A stretch of 64,000 bases of DNA from Myxococcota bacterium (GCA_963169915.1 CAUJEM010000091.1:80168-144167); one strand, 5' to 3'; positions 9,279 to 18,289 are shown, numbered from the stretch's first letter. Notes: generated from the letters alone by a model not told the origin. Made by a program: numbers and translations.

Positions 9279-11122
9279 GCCCCGCAGCCAAGGTGTTGCT
9301 CGATCTACTCCCGTACCTCGCCGCGCTCGGGGTAGGGGTCATCGTCCCCAAGCGCAAGAGCCTGTTCGAGCGCGCGGCCGTCGGCATCGTCGCCATGCTG
9401 GCGCTGGTGCTGGTCCGCGGCCTCTGGCCCGCCACGCCCTCCGGTGGCGCGGAGGAGGCCATGCCTCGAGAGTGGCCGCACCTCCTCAACGTGGTGGTGT
9501 TTCTGCCCATCGTGGGGGCGCTCACCATCCTGTTTACGCCCCGGCAGTCCCCCGCGCTGCTCAAGCGCCTGACGCTCGGCTTCCTCGCGCTGGATTTGGG
9601 CGCCTCGCTGCTGCTGCTGCGCGTGCCCATGACCAAGGGCTGGCATTTCCAGTACATCGTCGACTGGCTGCCGAGCTTGGGGATCCGCTACCACGTCGCC
9701 GTCGACGGCATCAGCCTGTGGCTCATCGTCCTGACCACCTTCACCACGCCCATCGCCGCCTACGCCTCGTTCGGGTCGCTCAAGGGTCGGGTGAAAGACC
9801 TGTGCTTTGCCTACCTCTTGCTCCAGGGCGCCATGTTGGGCGCCTTCGTGGCGCTGGATCTGTTCCTGTTCTACGTGTTCTGGGAGCTGATGCTGGTGCC
9901 CATGATGGTGCTCATCGGCGTCTGGGGCGGGGTAGAGAAGATCAAGGCGGCGTATAAGTTCTTCATCTACACCATGGCCGGCAGCGTCTTGATGCTCGCC
10001 GCCATCTTGTACCTGGCGTGGGCGCACCATCAGGCGGCGGGCTACTGGAGCTTCGACTACCTGGCGCTCAGCCGGCTCAGCTTGCCACGCGTGGCGGCCT
10101 GGCTCTGCTTCCTGGCGTTCTCCTTGAGCTTCTTCATCAAGGTGCCCATGTTCCCCTTTCACACCTGGTTGCCGGACGCGCACGTCCAGGCTCCCACGGG
10201 GGGCTCGGTCATCTTGGCGGCCATCTTGCTCAAGTGCGGCGCCTACGGGTACCTGAGGTTCTGCATGGGCCTGTTTCCCGGCCCCGCGTGGGCCGCGGGG
10301 GCCAACCTGGCGGGCATCGCCGTGGGAGGAGGCATCCTCTACGGCGCGCTGTGCGCCTGGAAGCAGGACGACATCAAGCGCATCGTGGCGTACTCGTCCG
10401 TGGCGCACCTCGGCTTCGTGATGCTGGGCTTGTTCGCGGCGTCGCAGGCGGGCATCGAGGGTGCCGTCTTGCAGATGGTCAACCATGGCATCGCCACGGG
10501 GGCGCTCTTCATCTTGGTGGGCGTCATCTATGACCGCCGTCACACGCGGCTCATCCGTGAGATGGGCGGCTTGGCCAAGGTGATGCCGGTCTACGCGGCG
10601 CTGTTCGTCATCGTCACCTTCGCCAGCATCGGGGTGCCGGGCACCAACGGCTTCGTTGGCGAGTTCATGATCATCATGGGCACGTTCGTGTCGGTGCCGC
10701 TCGGGAGCAACGGCACCATGCAAGGCGTCCTGGCCGCGGCGGGCGTCATCCTAGCCGCCATCTACATGCTCAGCATGGTGCGCAAGATGTTCTTCGGACC
10801 GCTCAGCAACCCCAAGAATCGAGGGCTGCCAGACGTGAACTCACGCGAGATCGTCGCGCTGTCCCCGCTCATCGTCCTCATCTTCGTCATCGGGCTGTTC
10901 CCCGGGCTGTTCACCAGCCGGATGACCGAGACGGTGGGCAGCGTGGTGGAGCGCTACGTGGACGGGCGGAAGGCCTTCCAGGAGGTCGCCCCGGAGGTCA
11001 CGCAGCCTGGCCTGAGAGAGCGTCGAGGGGGGCCGCTCGAGCGGGGCTACCCGCTCAGCCCGAGCGAGCGCCAAGCGCGTGAGCAGGGCGCACAAGCACT
11101 CAACGAAGGGGAAGCGCCATGA
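9275..11122 (+). CDS. nuoM: NADH-quinone oxidoreductase subunit M
   Basis: 615 residues, about 100 longer than E. coli NuoM. The extra length lies partly in the N-terminal 70 residues and partly in a polar C-terminal tail after residue 555 (LRERRGGPLERGYPLSPSER). NuoM is an antiporter-like, proton-pumping membrane subunit. Family signatures are FYVFWELMLVPMMVLIGVWG near 195-215, KVPMFPFHTWLPDAHVQAPT near 288-308 and the lysine-bearing AWKQDDIKRIVAYSSVAHLG near 360-380. The GTG start overlaps the nuoL stop (GTGA) and its stop overlaps nuoN (ATGA), so the last three genes are translationally coupled. Confidence 0.96.
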   Translation: MSPAAKVLLDLLPYLAALGVGVIVPKRKSLFERAAVGIVAMLALVLVRGLWPATPSGGAEEAMPREWPHLLNVVVFLPIVGALTILFTPRQSPALLKRLTLGFLALDLGASLLLLRVPMTKGWHFQYIVDWLPSLGIRYHVAVDGISLWLIVLTTFTTPIAAYASFGSLKGRVKDLCFAYLLLQGAMLGAFVALDLFLFYVFWELMLVPMMVLIGVWGGVEKIKAAYKFFIYTMAGSVLMLAAILYLAWAHHQAAGYWSFDYLALSRLSLPRVAAWLCFLAFSLSFFIKVPMFPFHTWLPDAHVQAPTGGSVILAAILLKCGAYGYLRFCMGLFPGPAWAAGANLAGIAVGGGILYGALCAWKQDDIKRIVAYSSVAHLGFVMLGLFAASQAGIEGAVLQMVNHGIATGALFILVGVIYDRRHTRLIREMGGLAKVMPVYAALFVIVTFASIGVPGTNGFVGEFMIIMGTFVSVPLGSNGTMQGVLAAAGVILAAIYMLSMVRKMFFGPLSNPKNRGLPDVNSREIVALSPLIVLIFVIGLFPGLFTSRMTETVGSVVERYVDGRKAFQEVAPEVTQPGLRERRGGPLERGYPLSPSERQAREQGAQALNEGEAP

Positions 11123-12651
11123 GCGCGGAACTCATCATGGCGCTGTCGCCCTTCCTCGCGGTGGGCGGCGGGGCGCTCCTGTTGATGTTGGCGGAGGCCT
11201 TCGGCGCGCCCGCGCCGGCGGCCGGCAAGGCCCCTGACGCCGGCTCCGGCCGCAGCGGGGAGCTAGCGCTCGGCGCGGCGGTCATCCTCATCGGCGGGGC
11301 GCTGCTCAGCGCCGCGTCGTGGGCTGCCGGTCCCAGCACCACGGGCGAGGCCGCCAAGGTGGCGCCGCACCTGCTGCTCGACAACTACACGCTCTTTTTC
11401 TGCTTCACCCTGTGCATCGGGGGCGCCATCACCGCGCTGCTGGCCGGGGGCTACCAGCCGGAGCACCGGATCGACCGCGGGGAGTTCTTCCCGCTGCTGT
11501 TGCTGTCCACGCTGGGCGCCATGGCGCTCGCCGCCGCGGGGGATCTGCTCACGCTGTTCGTCGCGCTGGAGACCATGTCGCTCGGCGTCTACGCCATGTG
11601 CGGGCTGCGGCGTGGCAGCGTTCGCGCGGCGGAGGCGGCGCTCAAGTACTTCTTGCTCGGGAGCTTCGCCGCCGCGCTCATGCTGTTCGGCTTCGCGCTG
11701 CTCTATGGCGCCACCGGGCACATGGATCTCGCGGGGATCGGCGAGGCCGTGAAGTCCATCGGGGCGGCGGAGAGCACCGTCAGCGCTCCGATGGTCATCG
11801 TCGGCTTGGTGCTCACGCTCGTGGGGCTGGCCTTCAAGGTCAGCGCGGTCCCCTTCCACATGTGGACCCCGGACGCCTACGAGGGCGCTCCCACCCCCAC
11901 CAGCACGTACATGGCCATCGCGGTCAAGAGCGCGGCCTTCGCGGTCATGCTGCGCGTGCTGCTCACGGGCTTCGGGGACGAGCGGCTCATGAGCTGGGGG
12001 ACGGGCTGGCCACCAGCCGTCGCCTTGATGGCGGTGCTCACCATGTTCGTCGGGAACGTGGTGGCGGGGCGACAAGAGTCGGTCAAGCGCATGCTGGCGT
12101 ACTCGTCCATCGCGCACGCGGGCTACGCCATGGTCGGCATCGTCGCGGCCATGCGCTCGGAGGCGGCGGAGAGCAGCGTGCTCTTTTACCTCCTGGTCTA
12201 CACGGTGAGCACGGCGGGCGCCTTCGGGGCGCTCATCCTCTGCGGCAGCCGCGGCGCGGAGGCCGTCAGCTATGACGACCTCGCGGGGCTCGGTAAGCGG
12301 CACCCCGCGGCGGCGCTCGCGTTCTCGCTGTTCATCCTCTCGCTGCTCGGCATGCCCCCCACGGGCGGCTTCTTCGCGAAGTTCTACGTGTTCCAGTCGG
12401 CCATGGACGCGGGGCTCTACCCGCTCGTCGTCATCGGCGTGCTCAACAGCGCGCTGGGCGCGTACTACTACCTGAAGGTCCTGGTCTACATGTACTTCCG
12501 GGAGCCGCTGCCGGGCGCGCCCGTGGCGGTCCCCATGCGCTCTGGGATGGTGGGGGCGGCGCTCGTCCTCTCGGCCATCATGGTGCTCGTGCTCGGGATC
12601 AGCCCCGGCTTCTCCTTCGAGATGGCGCTCAGCGCCGCGCTGCCGCGCTGA
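11119..12651 (+). CDS. nuoN: NADH-quinone oxidoreductase subunit N
   Basis: 510 residues, family-normal. NuoN is the third antiporter-like membrane subunit of complex I. Motifs include FVALETMSLGVYAMCGL near 150, the channel segment LAFKVSAVPFHMWTPDAYEG near 236-255 with the following PTSTYMAIAVKSAAF, and RQESVKRMLAYSSIAHAGYA near 315-335. About 13-14 hydrophobic helices can be counted. It is the last gene of the run; a strong palindrome follows its stop. The start ATG overlaps nuoM by four bases. Confidence 0.96.
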   Translation: MSAELIMALSPFLAVGGGALLLMLAEAFGAPAPAAGKAPDAGSGRSGELALGAAVILIGGALLSAASWAAGPSTTGEAAKVAPHLLLDNYTLFFCFTLCIGGAITALLAGGYQPEHRIDRGEFFPLLLLSTLGAMALAAAGDLLTLFVALETMSLGVYAMCGLRRGSVRAAEAALKYFLLGSFAAALMLFGFALLYGATGHMDLAGIGEAVKSIGAAESTVSAPMVIVGLVLTLVGLAFKVSAVPFHMWTPDAYEGAPTPTSTYMAIAVKSAAFAVMLRVLLTGFGDERLMSWGTGWPPAVALMAVLTMFVGNVVAGRQESVKRMLAYSSIAHAGYAMVGIVAAMRSEAAESSVLFYLLVYTVSTAGAFGALILCGSRGAEAVSYDDLAGLGKRHPAAALAFSLFILSLLGMPPTGGFFAKFYVFQSAMDAGLYPLVVIGVLNSALGAYYYLKVLVYMYFREPLPGAPVAVPMRSGMVGAALVLSAIMVLVLGISPGFSFEMALSAALPR

Positions 12652-12656
12652 GCCCG

Positions 12657-13259
12657 TCAGGGGCCGCCCGCGGGCGGCCCCCGCAGAGCGCCGAGGTGCA
12701 GCTCGAAGCCGAGCTCGTCCGGCGGCGTGCCGAGCCGGTGGACCTCGTAGCGGAGCTGGGCGCGCTCGGCCTCGAGCGGCACTTCGAAGTTGACGTAGCC
12801 GCGCGCTCGCTCTCCCAGCCGGACGGTGCCGGCCCGTAGATCGGGCGTGCACCCGGTGAACGTAGGCTCGATGGTCCGGTCACCGAGGACGAGACGGGCG
12901 TCGAGGGAGTTGATCCGGACAGCGTGAGGGGTCTTGCCGGAGAAGTCGACGAGTAGGCCGAGGATGAAGTGCCCGGGCTGCGGAGGCGCCCAGGTCGGTG
13001 GGGTGCAGCGTGAGGCGCTGACGAGGGTGAGCTCCACGTCCCGCGCCGACGCCGTCTCTCCAACGCCAGGCAGCGGCGCGGCAGGGCCGAGCAGCGTGGG
13101 CGCACGGACCCCCTCGGCGCGCTGGAGGATGGGAGCGCGCTCCTCCGCGCTCCCGTCGGGGGTGGGGGTTGGGCTAGGAGCGCCCGCGGTGCGGCAGCCC
13201 GTCAGGGGCACGCCGACGAGGAGCGCCGACGCCCAGCGTCTAGCGTGGCGCAGGCTCAA
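12657..13259 (-). CDS. lipoprotein with a DUF4352-like beta-sandwich domain
   Basis: 200 residues. The N-terminus is a lipoprotein signal peptide ending in the lipobox LTGC (Cys near residue 22), followed by a Pro/Ser-rich spacer. The C-terminal 130 residues have alternating hydrophobic strands (DVELTLVSASRC, HFILGLLVDFSG, GYVNFEVPLEAE) that resemble DUF4352/telokin-like surface domains. That assignment is a fold-level impression only. The start is a TTG with GGAG three bases upstream. It is convergent with nuoN (5 bp between stops), and a partial relative lies immediately upstream at 13269-13571. Function unknown; probably exposed in the periplasm or at the outer membrane. Confidence 0.7.
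   Translation of the reverse strand: MSLRHARRWASALLVGVPLTGCRTAGAPSPTPTPDGSAEERAPILQRAEGVRAPTLLGPAAPLPGVGETASARDVELTLVSASRCTPPTWAPPQPGHFILGLLVDFSGKTPHAVRINSLDARLVLGDRTIEPTFTGCTPDLRAGTVRLGERARGYVNFEVPLEAERAQLRYEVHRLGTPPDELGFELHLGALRGPPAGGP
12660..12681. terminator. perfect GC palindrome between convergent nuoN and lipoprotein gene
   Basis: Two 10-bp arms (GGGGCCGCCC and GGGCGGCCCC) with a two-base centre lie 8 bp after the nuoN stop, within the last codons of the minus-strand lipoprotein gene. It could act as an mRNA 3' end for nuoN. No T-tract follows. Confidence 0.4.
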
Positions 13260-13268
13260 GCGCTCCGT

Positions 13269-13571
13269 CTAGAGTCCAAGGGGAAAGATCTTCTGGTCTC
13301 CCGTGGCGGCAACGGTCACCTCGACGCCGAGCCACACGCTCCCCTGGGTTGGCTTGATGTAGGGGTGTGGCTTGCATTCCTGCACGCGCTCCGCCGTCAG
13401 GGTGTAGGTGCCGGCGTCGGCGGTGTCGCCCAGGGCGTGCAGCGTGTCGCTGAGCGGGTGGGCGGTCGGCGCCGTGGGCGTGGGCAACGCGGGGAGGCCC
13501 GCCGCGGGTGAGCCTGGCTCCGCGCTCGTGATGGTGGGCGCCTTTTCACAATTTTGTCCCCTCGCGCTGTG
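13269..13571 (-). pseudogene. truncated relative of the adjacent lipoprotein
   Basis: The minus-strand frame is open from just after a stop at 13572-13574 to a TAG at 13269. The only start-like codon is a TTG at 13487, giving 72 residues with no signal peptide. Its last 55 residues (ALGDTADAGTYTLTAERV, then GSVWLGVEVTVAATG) match the first half of the DUF4352-like domain in the neighbouring gene (GETASARDVELTLVSASR, then GHFILGLLVDFSG). The frame stops mid-domain, where the second set of strands should begin. I read it as the remnant of a tandem duplication that lost both its signal peptide and its 3' half. It could instead be a short expressed protein from the TTG. Confidence 0.5.
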
Positions 13572-13650
13572 TCATGATCGGCGCGCTTAGGCTACCTGAA
13601 GGCCGATGGTCTTGACCAGGCGTAGGCGGCGGGCCGAGGAGGTTTGTTTC

Positions 13651-14565
13651 GTGGCTCGGGTCCCCATGAAGGCGGTGGGTTGGTGCGGCATCGCCTGCGC
13701 CCTCGCGCTGGCCGGGTGCAGCAAGGAGCAGGCGGAGGCGCCGGAGGGGCCGGCGCTGCAGGTGGTGGCTCCCTCCGCGCTGCCGGCGCCGCGGACGCTC
13801 TCCTCCGCGGAGGTCGCTGCGGTGGTCAACCCTAGGCGCTTGCCGCCGTATCGGGGTTCGCTCGGGAGCGTGCGCGGGGTCGTGCGGCTCGAGGGACCCC
13901 CGGCGCCGGAGGCGCCTCCGGTGCTGCTCTCGAAGATCCCGGCGGAGTGTGCGGGGGCGCGCCAGGTCCTCGGTCGGCAATTTCGCGAGGGGCCGGAGCG
14001 GCAGGCGGCCGACGTGCTCGTGGCGGTCACGGGGTACGAGGTCTACGTCGAGCCGGCGAGCGACGTCGTCGAGGTGACCATGCGCGACTGCGCCTATCAG
14101 GCGCGGACGGTGGCGATGATGCTCGGGCAGCGGCTGCTCGTACAAGGTCGCGGGACGCACTCGCACATGCCGTTCCTCGTGGGGCCGGAGGCGACGGCCC
14201 TGATGGTCGCCATCCCCAACGGGGCGCCGGTGGACCTGTTCCCTCCCTCGGTCGGCCGCTTCATCCTGAGCGATCAGCTCCACCTCTTCGCGCTCGCGGA
14301 GCTGTTCGTCCTGCGCTACCCCACCTTCTCGGTGACGGGCCTCGACGGGCGGTACGAGATCAAGCGCGTCCCACCAGGCAAGCTGAAGCTCTCGGCGCTG
14401 CTCCCCTCCGTCGGAGCCGTGGTCGAGCACGAGCTCGACATGCCCCCAGGGGGCACGCTCGAGGTCGACCTGAGCTTGCAGTACCGCCCCGCGGAGCCGG
14501 CGGGCTCGGCGGTCGCGCCCGCGGCTTCGGCGAGCAACGCGGCGCCGCCGGCGAGCGGGCCCTAG
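13651..14565 (+). CDS. lipoprotein with cupredoxin-like and carboxypeptidase-regulatory-like regions
   Basis: 304 residues from a GTG preceded by a good GAGGAGG ribosome binding site about 8 nt upstream; an ATG five codons in is the alternative. The N-terminus KAVGWCGIACALALAGC is a lipoprotein signal with lipobox LAGC. The central region (GVVRLEGPPAPEAPPVLLSK to LLVQGRGTHSHMPFLVG) resembles the cupredoxin-like fold of secreted proteins annotated as methylamine-utilisation or carboxypeptidase-regulatory-like. The segment YPTFSVTGLDGRYEIKRVPP near 245-265 is the typical carboxypeptidase-regulatory-like strand pair. The copper-ligand histidines expected in such families are not clearly conserved. 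Its stop overlaps that of the convergent TPR lipoprotein in the palindrome CTAG. Role unknown. Confidence 0.75.
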   Translation: MARVPMKAVGWCGIACALALAGCSKEQAEAPEGPALQVVAPSALPAPRTLSSAEVAAVVNPRRLPPYRGSLGSVRGVVRLEGPPAPEAPPVLLSKIPAECAGARQVLGRQFREGPERQAADVLVAVTGYEVYVEPASDVVEVTMRDCAYQARTVAMMLGQRLLVQGRGTHSHMPFLVGPEATALMVAIPNGAPVDLFPPSVGRFILSDQLHLFALAELFVLRYPTFSVTGLDGRYEIKRVPPGKLKLSALLPSVGAVVEHELDMPPGGTLEVDLSLQYRPAEPAGSAVAPAASASNAAPPASGP

Positions 14566-15503
14566 TGGCGGGCGCGTAGCGCCGCGCGCTCCAGCAAGGC
14601 GCCCAGCAAGCGCTCGCTCGGCTTGGACGCCGAGCCCTGGAGCGGCGGCAGGGCAGCGCGCTCTGGTCCCTCGGCGCAGAGCGCCGTGACGATCCAGGCG
14701 TCGGCGTCCGAGGGATCTGCCGCGAGCACGAGCGCCGCTTGGGTGCGCGCCAGCTCCTGGAGGCCCAGCTCCCACGCCAGGGCGGCGAGCTCGCTCGGGC
14801 TGGTGCCTTGGGTCAACGCGAGCTGGCGCGCCTCGTCGAGCGCGCCTCGGAGCAAGGCCGCCTCGATCAGGCTGGGCTCCCCGAGGCCCCAGCGCCCGAG
14901 GAGCCGAGCGGCGCGAGCCGCGCGGGCTGCGTCCCCCGAGCGCCGGGCTCTCTCGAGGGACCGCTGCCCCGCGCGGCGCGACGCGTGGCCCCAGAGCAGC
15001 CAGGCGTCCAGCAGGCGAGTGGCTTGCAGCTCTTCGCCGCCGAGATCGAGCGCGGCCACCAACGTGAGCGTGTGGTCCTCATTCAAGGGCTCGAGCGCGA
15101 GGGCGCGTCGTGCAGCGGCGATGGCCGTGGCGGCCTGCTTCTGGTCGAGCGCGCAGCGCGCGCGCGCGGCGGCCACCTCCGCGACCCTGGGGGCGAGCTC
15201 GGCCGCACGCTGGAAATAGCGCTCCGCGGCGCTGGGCCGCTGCTCGCAGGTGAGCGCGCCGAGCCGCGCCCAGGCTTCGGCGGCGTCGGGGTCGCGCTCG
15301 AGCACGCGCTGGTAGAGGGAGAGCGCGTGCTGGCGCTGTCCCTCGCGCTCCGCCAGGGCGCCCTCGAGGTAGAGCGCGTAGGCCTCCGGGGAGATCCAGC
15401 GCCCCGTGACGTCGCGGCCATCGACGTCACGCCGCACCACTCCCGCCGATCCGAAGCAGCCGCCGAGCAGCAGGGCCGCGAGCGTGGCGACCAGCCGCCT
15501 CAT
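14562..15503 (-). CDS. TPR-repeat lipoprotein
   Basis: 313 residues with an N-terminal lipoprotein signal (MRRLVATLAALLLGGC, lipobox LGGC). Residues 45-150 contain two to three tetratricopeptide-like units (ALYLEGALAEREGQRQHALS, DAAEAWARLGALT, then LAPRVAEVAAARARCALDQK). The C-terminal half remains Ala/Leu/Arg-rich and helical with weaker repeats. TPR lipoproteins usually scaffold envelope complexes. It follows hisC with a four-base ATGA overlap, so the two are translationally coupled, although no functional link is known. The stop shares the CTAG at 14562-14565 with the convergent gene. Confidence 0.82.
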   Translation of the reverse strand: MRRLVATLAALLLGGCFGSAGVVRRDVDGRDVTGRWISPEAYALYLEGALAEREGQRQHALSLYQRVLERDPDAAEAWARLGALTCEQRPSAAERYFQRAAELAPRVAEVAAARARCALDQKQAATAIAAARRALALEPLNEDHTLTLVAALDLGGEELQATRLLDAWLLWGHASRRAGQRSLERARRSGDAARAARAARLLGRWGLGEPSLIEAALLRGALDEARQLALTQGTSPSELAALAWELGLQELARTQAALVLAADPSDADAWIVTALCAEGPERAALPPLQGSASKPSERLLGALLERAALRARH

Positions 15504-16606
15504 GCCAGCGCTCGTAGGCCGACCAGCAGGGCGTCGTTCTGCTCCGGCGTGCCGACGGTGACGCGGAGCTGGTGGGCGAGGCGGCCCCCGCGCAGGTGGA
15601 AGCTGCGGACGAGCACGCCGCGCCGCGCGAGCCCTTCGAACAGCTCCACGGCGGGGCGCTCGGTGCGGATCCAGAGGAAATTGGCCTGGCTGGGCGTCAC
15701 CGACAGCCCGGGCACCTCGGCGAGCGCGCCCTGGAGCCGCGCTCGCTCGGCCTTCACCTCCTGCACCATGGCGTCGACCTCCCCTTGGAGCTCCGTCAGC
15801 ACCAGCTGCGCCACCTGCTGGGAGTGCGTCGGCAGGTTGTAGGGGAGGCGCACCTTCTCGAGCTCACGAGCGAGCTCCGGCCGCGCGATGAGCCAACCCA
15901 CGCGCAGGCTGGCGAAGCCCACCTTGGACAAGGTGCGCAGCAGGGCCACGTTGGGGAGCTCCCGATACAGCCGCAGCCAGTCGTCCTGCGCGTAGGCCAG
16001 GTAGGCCTCGTCGATGACCAGGACGGCGTCGGGGGCGAGCGCGCTGAGCCGGCGCAGAGCCTGCTCCGAGGCGACGGTGCCCGTGGGGTTGTTCGGCGTG
16101 GCGACGAAGATGAGGTTCGGGCGCGTCATCCCCAGCGCGCGCTCCATGGAGTCGACGGACAGCGCCCAGTCACGATCCAGCGGCACCTCCAGGACCCTCC
16201 AGCCGCGCGCTCGCGCGCTCGCCTTGTACATCACGAAGGTGGGGGTGGTGGTCAGCACCGTGGGCACGTCGTCCGAGGGGCGCGGCCGGGCCAGCGCCGT
16301 CAGCAGCAGCGCGATGAGCTCGTCGCTGCCACAGCCGAAGACCAGCTCCTCCGGGGTGAGCCCGAGCTGCTGCGCGAGGAGCGCTCGCAAGGCAGCGTGC
16401 CGCGCGTCCGGATAACGCTCCCAGGCGAGCTCCCCACCGACCGCCGCGAGCCGCTCGCGCGCCGCCGCGCTCAGCCGCGGGGGCGCCTCGTTGGCGTCGA
16501 GGCGGATGGGGAAGTCCCCCGGGTGCGGCGCGTAGGCCTGGAGCTCGCCGAGCTCGGGCCGGAGGAGGTGATCGAAGGGCATGGGCGGGCAGGGGGAGCT
16601 GGGCAT
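15500..16606 (-). CDS. hisC: histidinol-phosphate aminotransferase
   Basis: 368 residues, a fold-type I PLP aminotransferase of the HisC group that converts imidazole-acetol phosphate to histidinol phosphate. Features are RLDANEAPP near 34-42 (HisC-type N-terminal LxxNENP equivalent), WERYPD near 61, GCGSDELI near 90, the ATPNNPTG motif near 169-176, VIDEAYLAYA near 197, and the Schiff-base lysine in RTLSKVGFASLRVGW near 225-240. An alternative start eight codons in (ATG at 16582) would give a more typical N-terminus. No other his genes are nearby, so a broader aromatic or histidinol aminotransferase role cannot be excluded. Its stop overlaps the downstream TPR lipoprotein start. Confidence 0.9.
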   Translation of the reverse strand: MPSSPCPPMPFDHLLRPELGELQAYAPHPGDFPIRLDANEAPPRLSAAARERLAAVGGELAWERYPDARHAALRALLAQQLGLTPEELVFGCGSDELIALLLTALARPRPSDDVPTVLTTTPTFVMYKASARARGWRVLEVPLDRDWALSVDSMERALGMTRPNLIFVATPNNPTGTVASEQALRRLSALAPDAVLVIDEAYLAYAQDDWLRLYRELPNVALLRTLSKVGFASLRVGWLIARPELARELEKVRLPYNLPTHSQQVAQLVLTELQGEVDAMVQEVKAERARLQGALAEVPGLSVTPSQANFLWIRTERPAVELFEGLARRGVLVRSFHLRGGRLAHQLRVTVGTPEQNDALLVGLRALA

Positions 16607-16675
16607 ATCGGCGGCTGGTGGAGCTTGCGCTAGGGTGGGGGGGCCCGACCCACTTGGCTCGGCGTGGAGGATGAG

Positions 16676-16966
16676 ATGACGGTTCGAACGACGCTGTGGA
16701 CCGCCGCCCTGCTCGGGGTAGCGCTACTGACGGGGTGCCAGCAAGGCAAAGAGAAGGAAAGCGCCCTCAAGGAGATGGACAAGATAGATCTGGCCTGCAA
16801 AGAGGGCGATCAAGACGAGGCCCGCAAGCTGCTCCTGGACGCCGCGGTGGCCAACCCGCAGGTGAAGGCGGCGCTCGACGCCGCGACCAAGGGCGTGGAG
16901 GACAAGAGCCGCGTGAACCCCTGTGGGCTCGCCCTCGTGGAGATGAAGTCCCGCCTGGAGCGCTGA
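16676..16966 (+). CDS. small lipoprotein, unknown function
   Basis: 96 residues from an ATG with GGAGG about 5 nt upstream; an in-frame GTG at 16664 is less likely because the ribosome binding site would lie inside the gene. The N-terminus MTVRTTLWTAALLGVALLTG precedes the lipobox Cys. The mature part is charged and helical, with two further cysteines (near residues 39 and 82) that could pair. A TAGGGT hexamer lies about 40 bp upstream in the divergent region shared with hisC. It ends 6 bp from the stop of the convergent HMG-CoA reductase gene. No family recognised. Confidence 0.72.
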   Translation: MTVRTTLWTAALLGVALLTGCQQGKEKESALKEMDKIDLACKEGDQDEARKLLLDAAVANPQVKAALDAATKGVEDKSRVNPCGLALVEMKSRLER

Positions 16967-16972
16967 GGCGCA

Positions 16973-18253
16973 CTAGCGCTCGCGGAGCAGGGTGAGCTGG
17001 CGGCGCGCCTCCTCCAAGGTCACGGTCCCGGTCTCTCGGAGCGCCGCCGCCACCGCCTCCACCTCCGCCCCTTGCGCGCCGGCGGCGGTCGCCACCGAGC
17101 GCGCGTGCAGCCCCATGTGACCGCGCTGGATGCCCTCGGTCGCGAGCGCGCGCAGCGCGGCGAGGTTGGAGGCGAGCCCGACCGCGGCGGCGAGCATCGC
17201 GAGATCCGAGGCAGAGCCGACCTCGCCGAGCTCCAGCGCGAGCTGCGCGAGCGGATGGACGCGGAGCGTGCCGCCGACCACGCCGAGCGCCAGCGGCAAT
17301 TCTAGGACCCCCACGAGCGCGTCGCCGTCACGGCGCCACACGGCGAGCGGGGCGTAGTGCCCGCTGCGCGCGGCGTAGGCGTGCGCCCCCGCCTCCACGG
17401 CACGAAAATCATTGCCCGTGGCGAGCACCACGGCGTCCACGCCGTTCATGATCCCCTTGTTGTGGGTGGCGGCGCGGTACGGATCCAGCTCCGCGAAGCG
17501 CGACGCTTGGGCGATGGCGTCGATGACGTCGAGTCCGCTCGGGCTTTGCCCGCTGCCACGCGTGAGCTCCTCGGCGCGCACGCGGCAGCTCACGTGGACC
17601 CGGCGACGATCGGCCAAGTTGCTCAAGATACGCAGGCCGAGCTTGCCGCCGGCGAGCTCCGCCGCACGCGGCCCGATCGCCTCCGCGACGCCGTTGACCA
17701 GGTTGGCGCCCATGGCGTCTCGGCAGTCGACCAAGACGTGAACGACCAGGTAGCCCTCGCCCAGCACCCTGATCTCGAGCTCCCGCGGGCCTCCGCCGCG
17801 CTCGCAGAGCCCGGGGACGGCGCTGGCCGCGAGCGCGAGCAGCTCCGCCTGCGCGGCCTCCAGCCGAGCGACGGCGCCCGCCGGCTCAGGCACGTCGAAG
17901 AGCTGCACCTGGCTGACCATCAGCTCGTCCAGCATGCGCGCGTGAAAGCCCCCGGCGGCGCGCACCATCTTCGCGGCGTTGGACGCGGCGGCGATGACGC
18001 TGGGCTCTTCGACGACCATCGGAGCCAGGCGGTCACGGCCGTTGAGGCGCAGGTTGAGCACGAGCCCGAAGGGTAGACCATAGACCCCGAGCACGTTCTC
18101 GACGACCTTGTCCGCCGCCTCCGCGCTGAGGCCGCCGCTCGTCAGGGCGCCGGTGAGGCGCTCGAGGCGGATGCCGGTGCGGGCAGCGACGAGCTGGCGT
18201 CGCTGCTCGAGGTCGAGCCGATGAAACCCGGGGAAGCGAGAACCTTCACTCAT
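16973..18253 (-). CDS. mvaA: hydroxymethylglutaryl-CoA reductase, class II type
   Basis: 426 residues, the length of class II (bacterial) HMG-CoA reductases. It interconverts HMG-CoA and mevalonate; here it is presumably biosynthetic because it sits in a mevalonate operon. Motifs are ENVLGVYGLPFGL near 52-64, EEPSVIAAAS near 82-91 with the catalytic Glu, DCRDAMGANLVN near 175-187 with the substrate-binding Asp/Asn, HNKGIMNGVDA with the catalytic Lys near 260-270, GLASNLAALRAL near 360, and EGIQRGHMGLHAR near 376-388 with the catalytic His. It follows the phosphomevalonate kinase gene after 90 bp, in which a separate promoter-like pair can be seen. It may therefore be expressed independently of the kinases. 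Confidence 0.95.
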   Translation of the reverse strand: MSEGSRFPGFHRLDLEQRRQLVAARTGIRLERLTGALTSGGLSAEAADKVVENVLGVYGLPFGLVLNLRLNGRDRLAPMVVEEPSVIAAASNAAKMVRAAGGFHARMLDELMVSQVQLFDVPEPAGAVARLEAAQAELLALAASAVPGLCERGGGPRELEIRVLGEGYLVVHVLVDCRDAMGANLVNGVAEAIGPRAAELAGGKLGLRILSNLADRRRVHVSCRVRAEELTRGSGQSPSGLDVIDAIAQASRFAELDPYRAATHNKGIMNGVDAVVLATGNDFRAVEAGAHAYAARSGHYAPLAVWRRDGDALVGVLELPLALGVVGGTLRVHPLAQLALELGEVGSASDLAMLAAAVGLASNLAALRALATEGIQRGHMGLHARSVATAAGAQGAEVEAVAAALRETGTVTLEEARRQLTLLRER

Positions 18254-18289
18254 GAGCTGGAGTCCCCCGGTCGAAGCGGGGGCGGGCCG

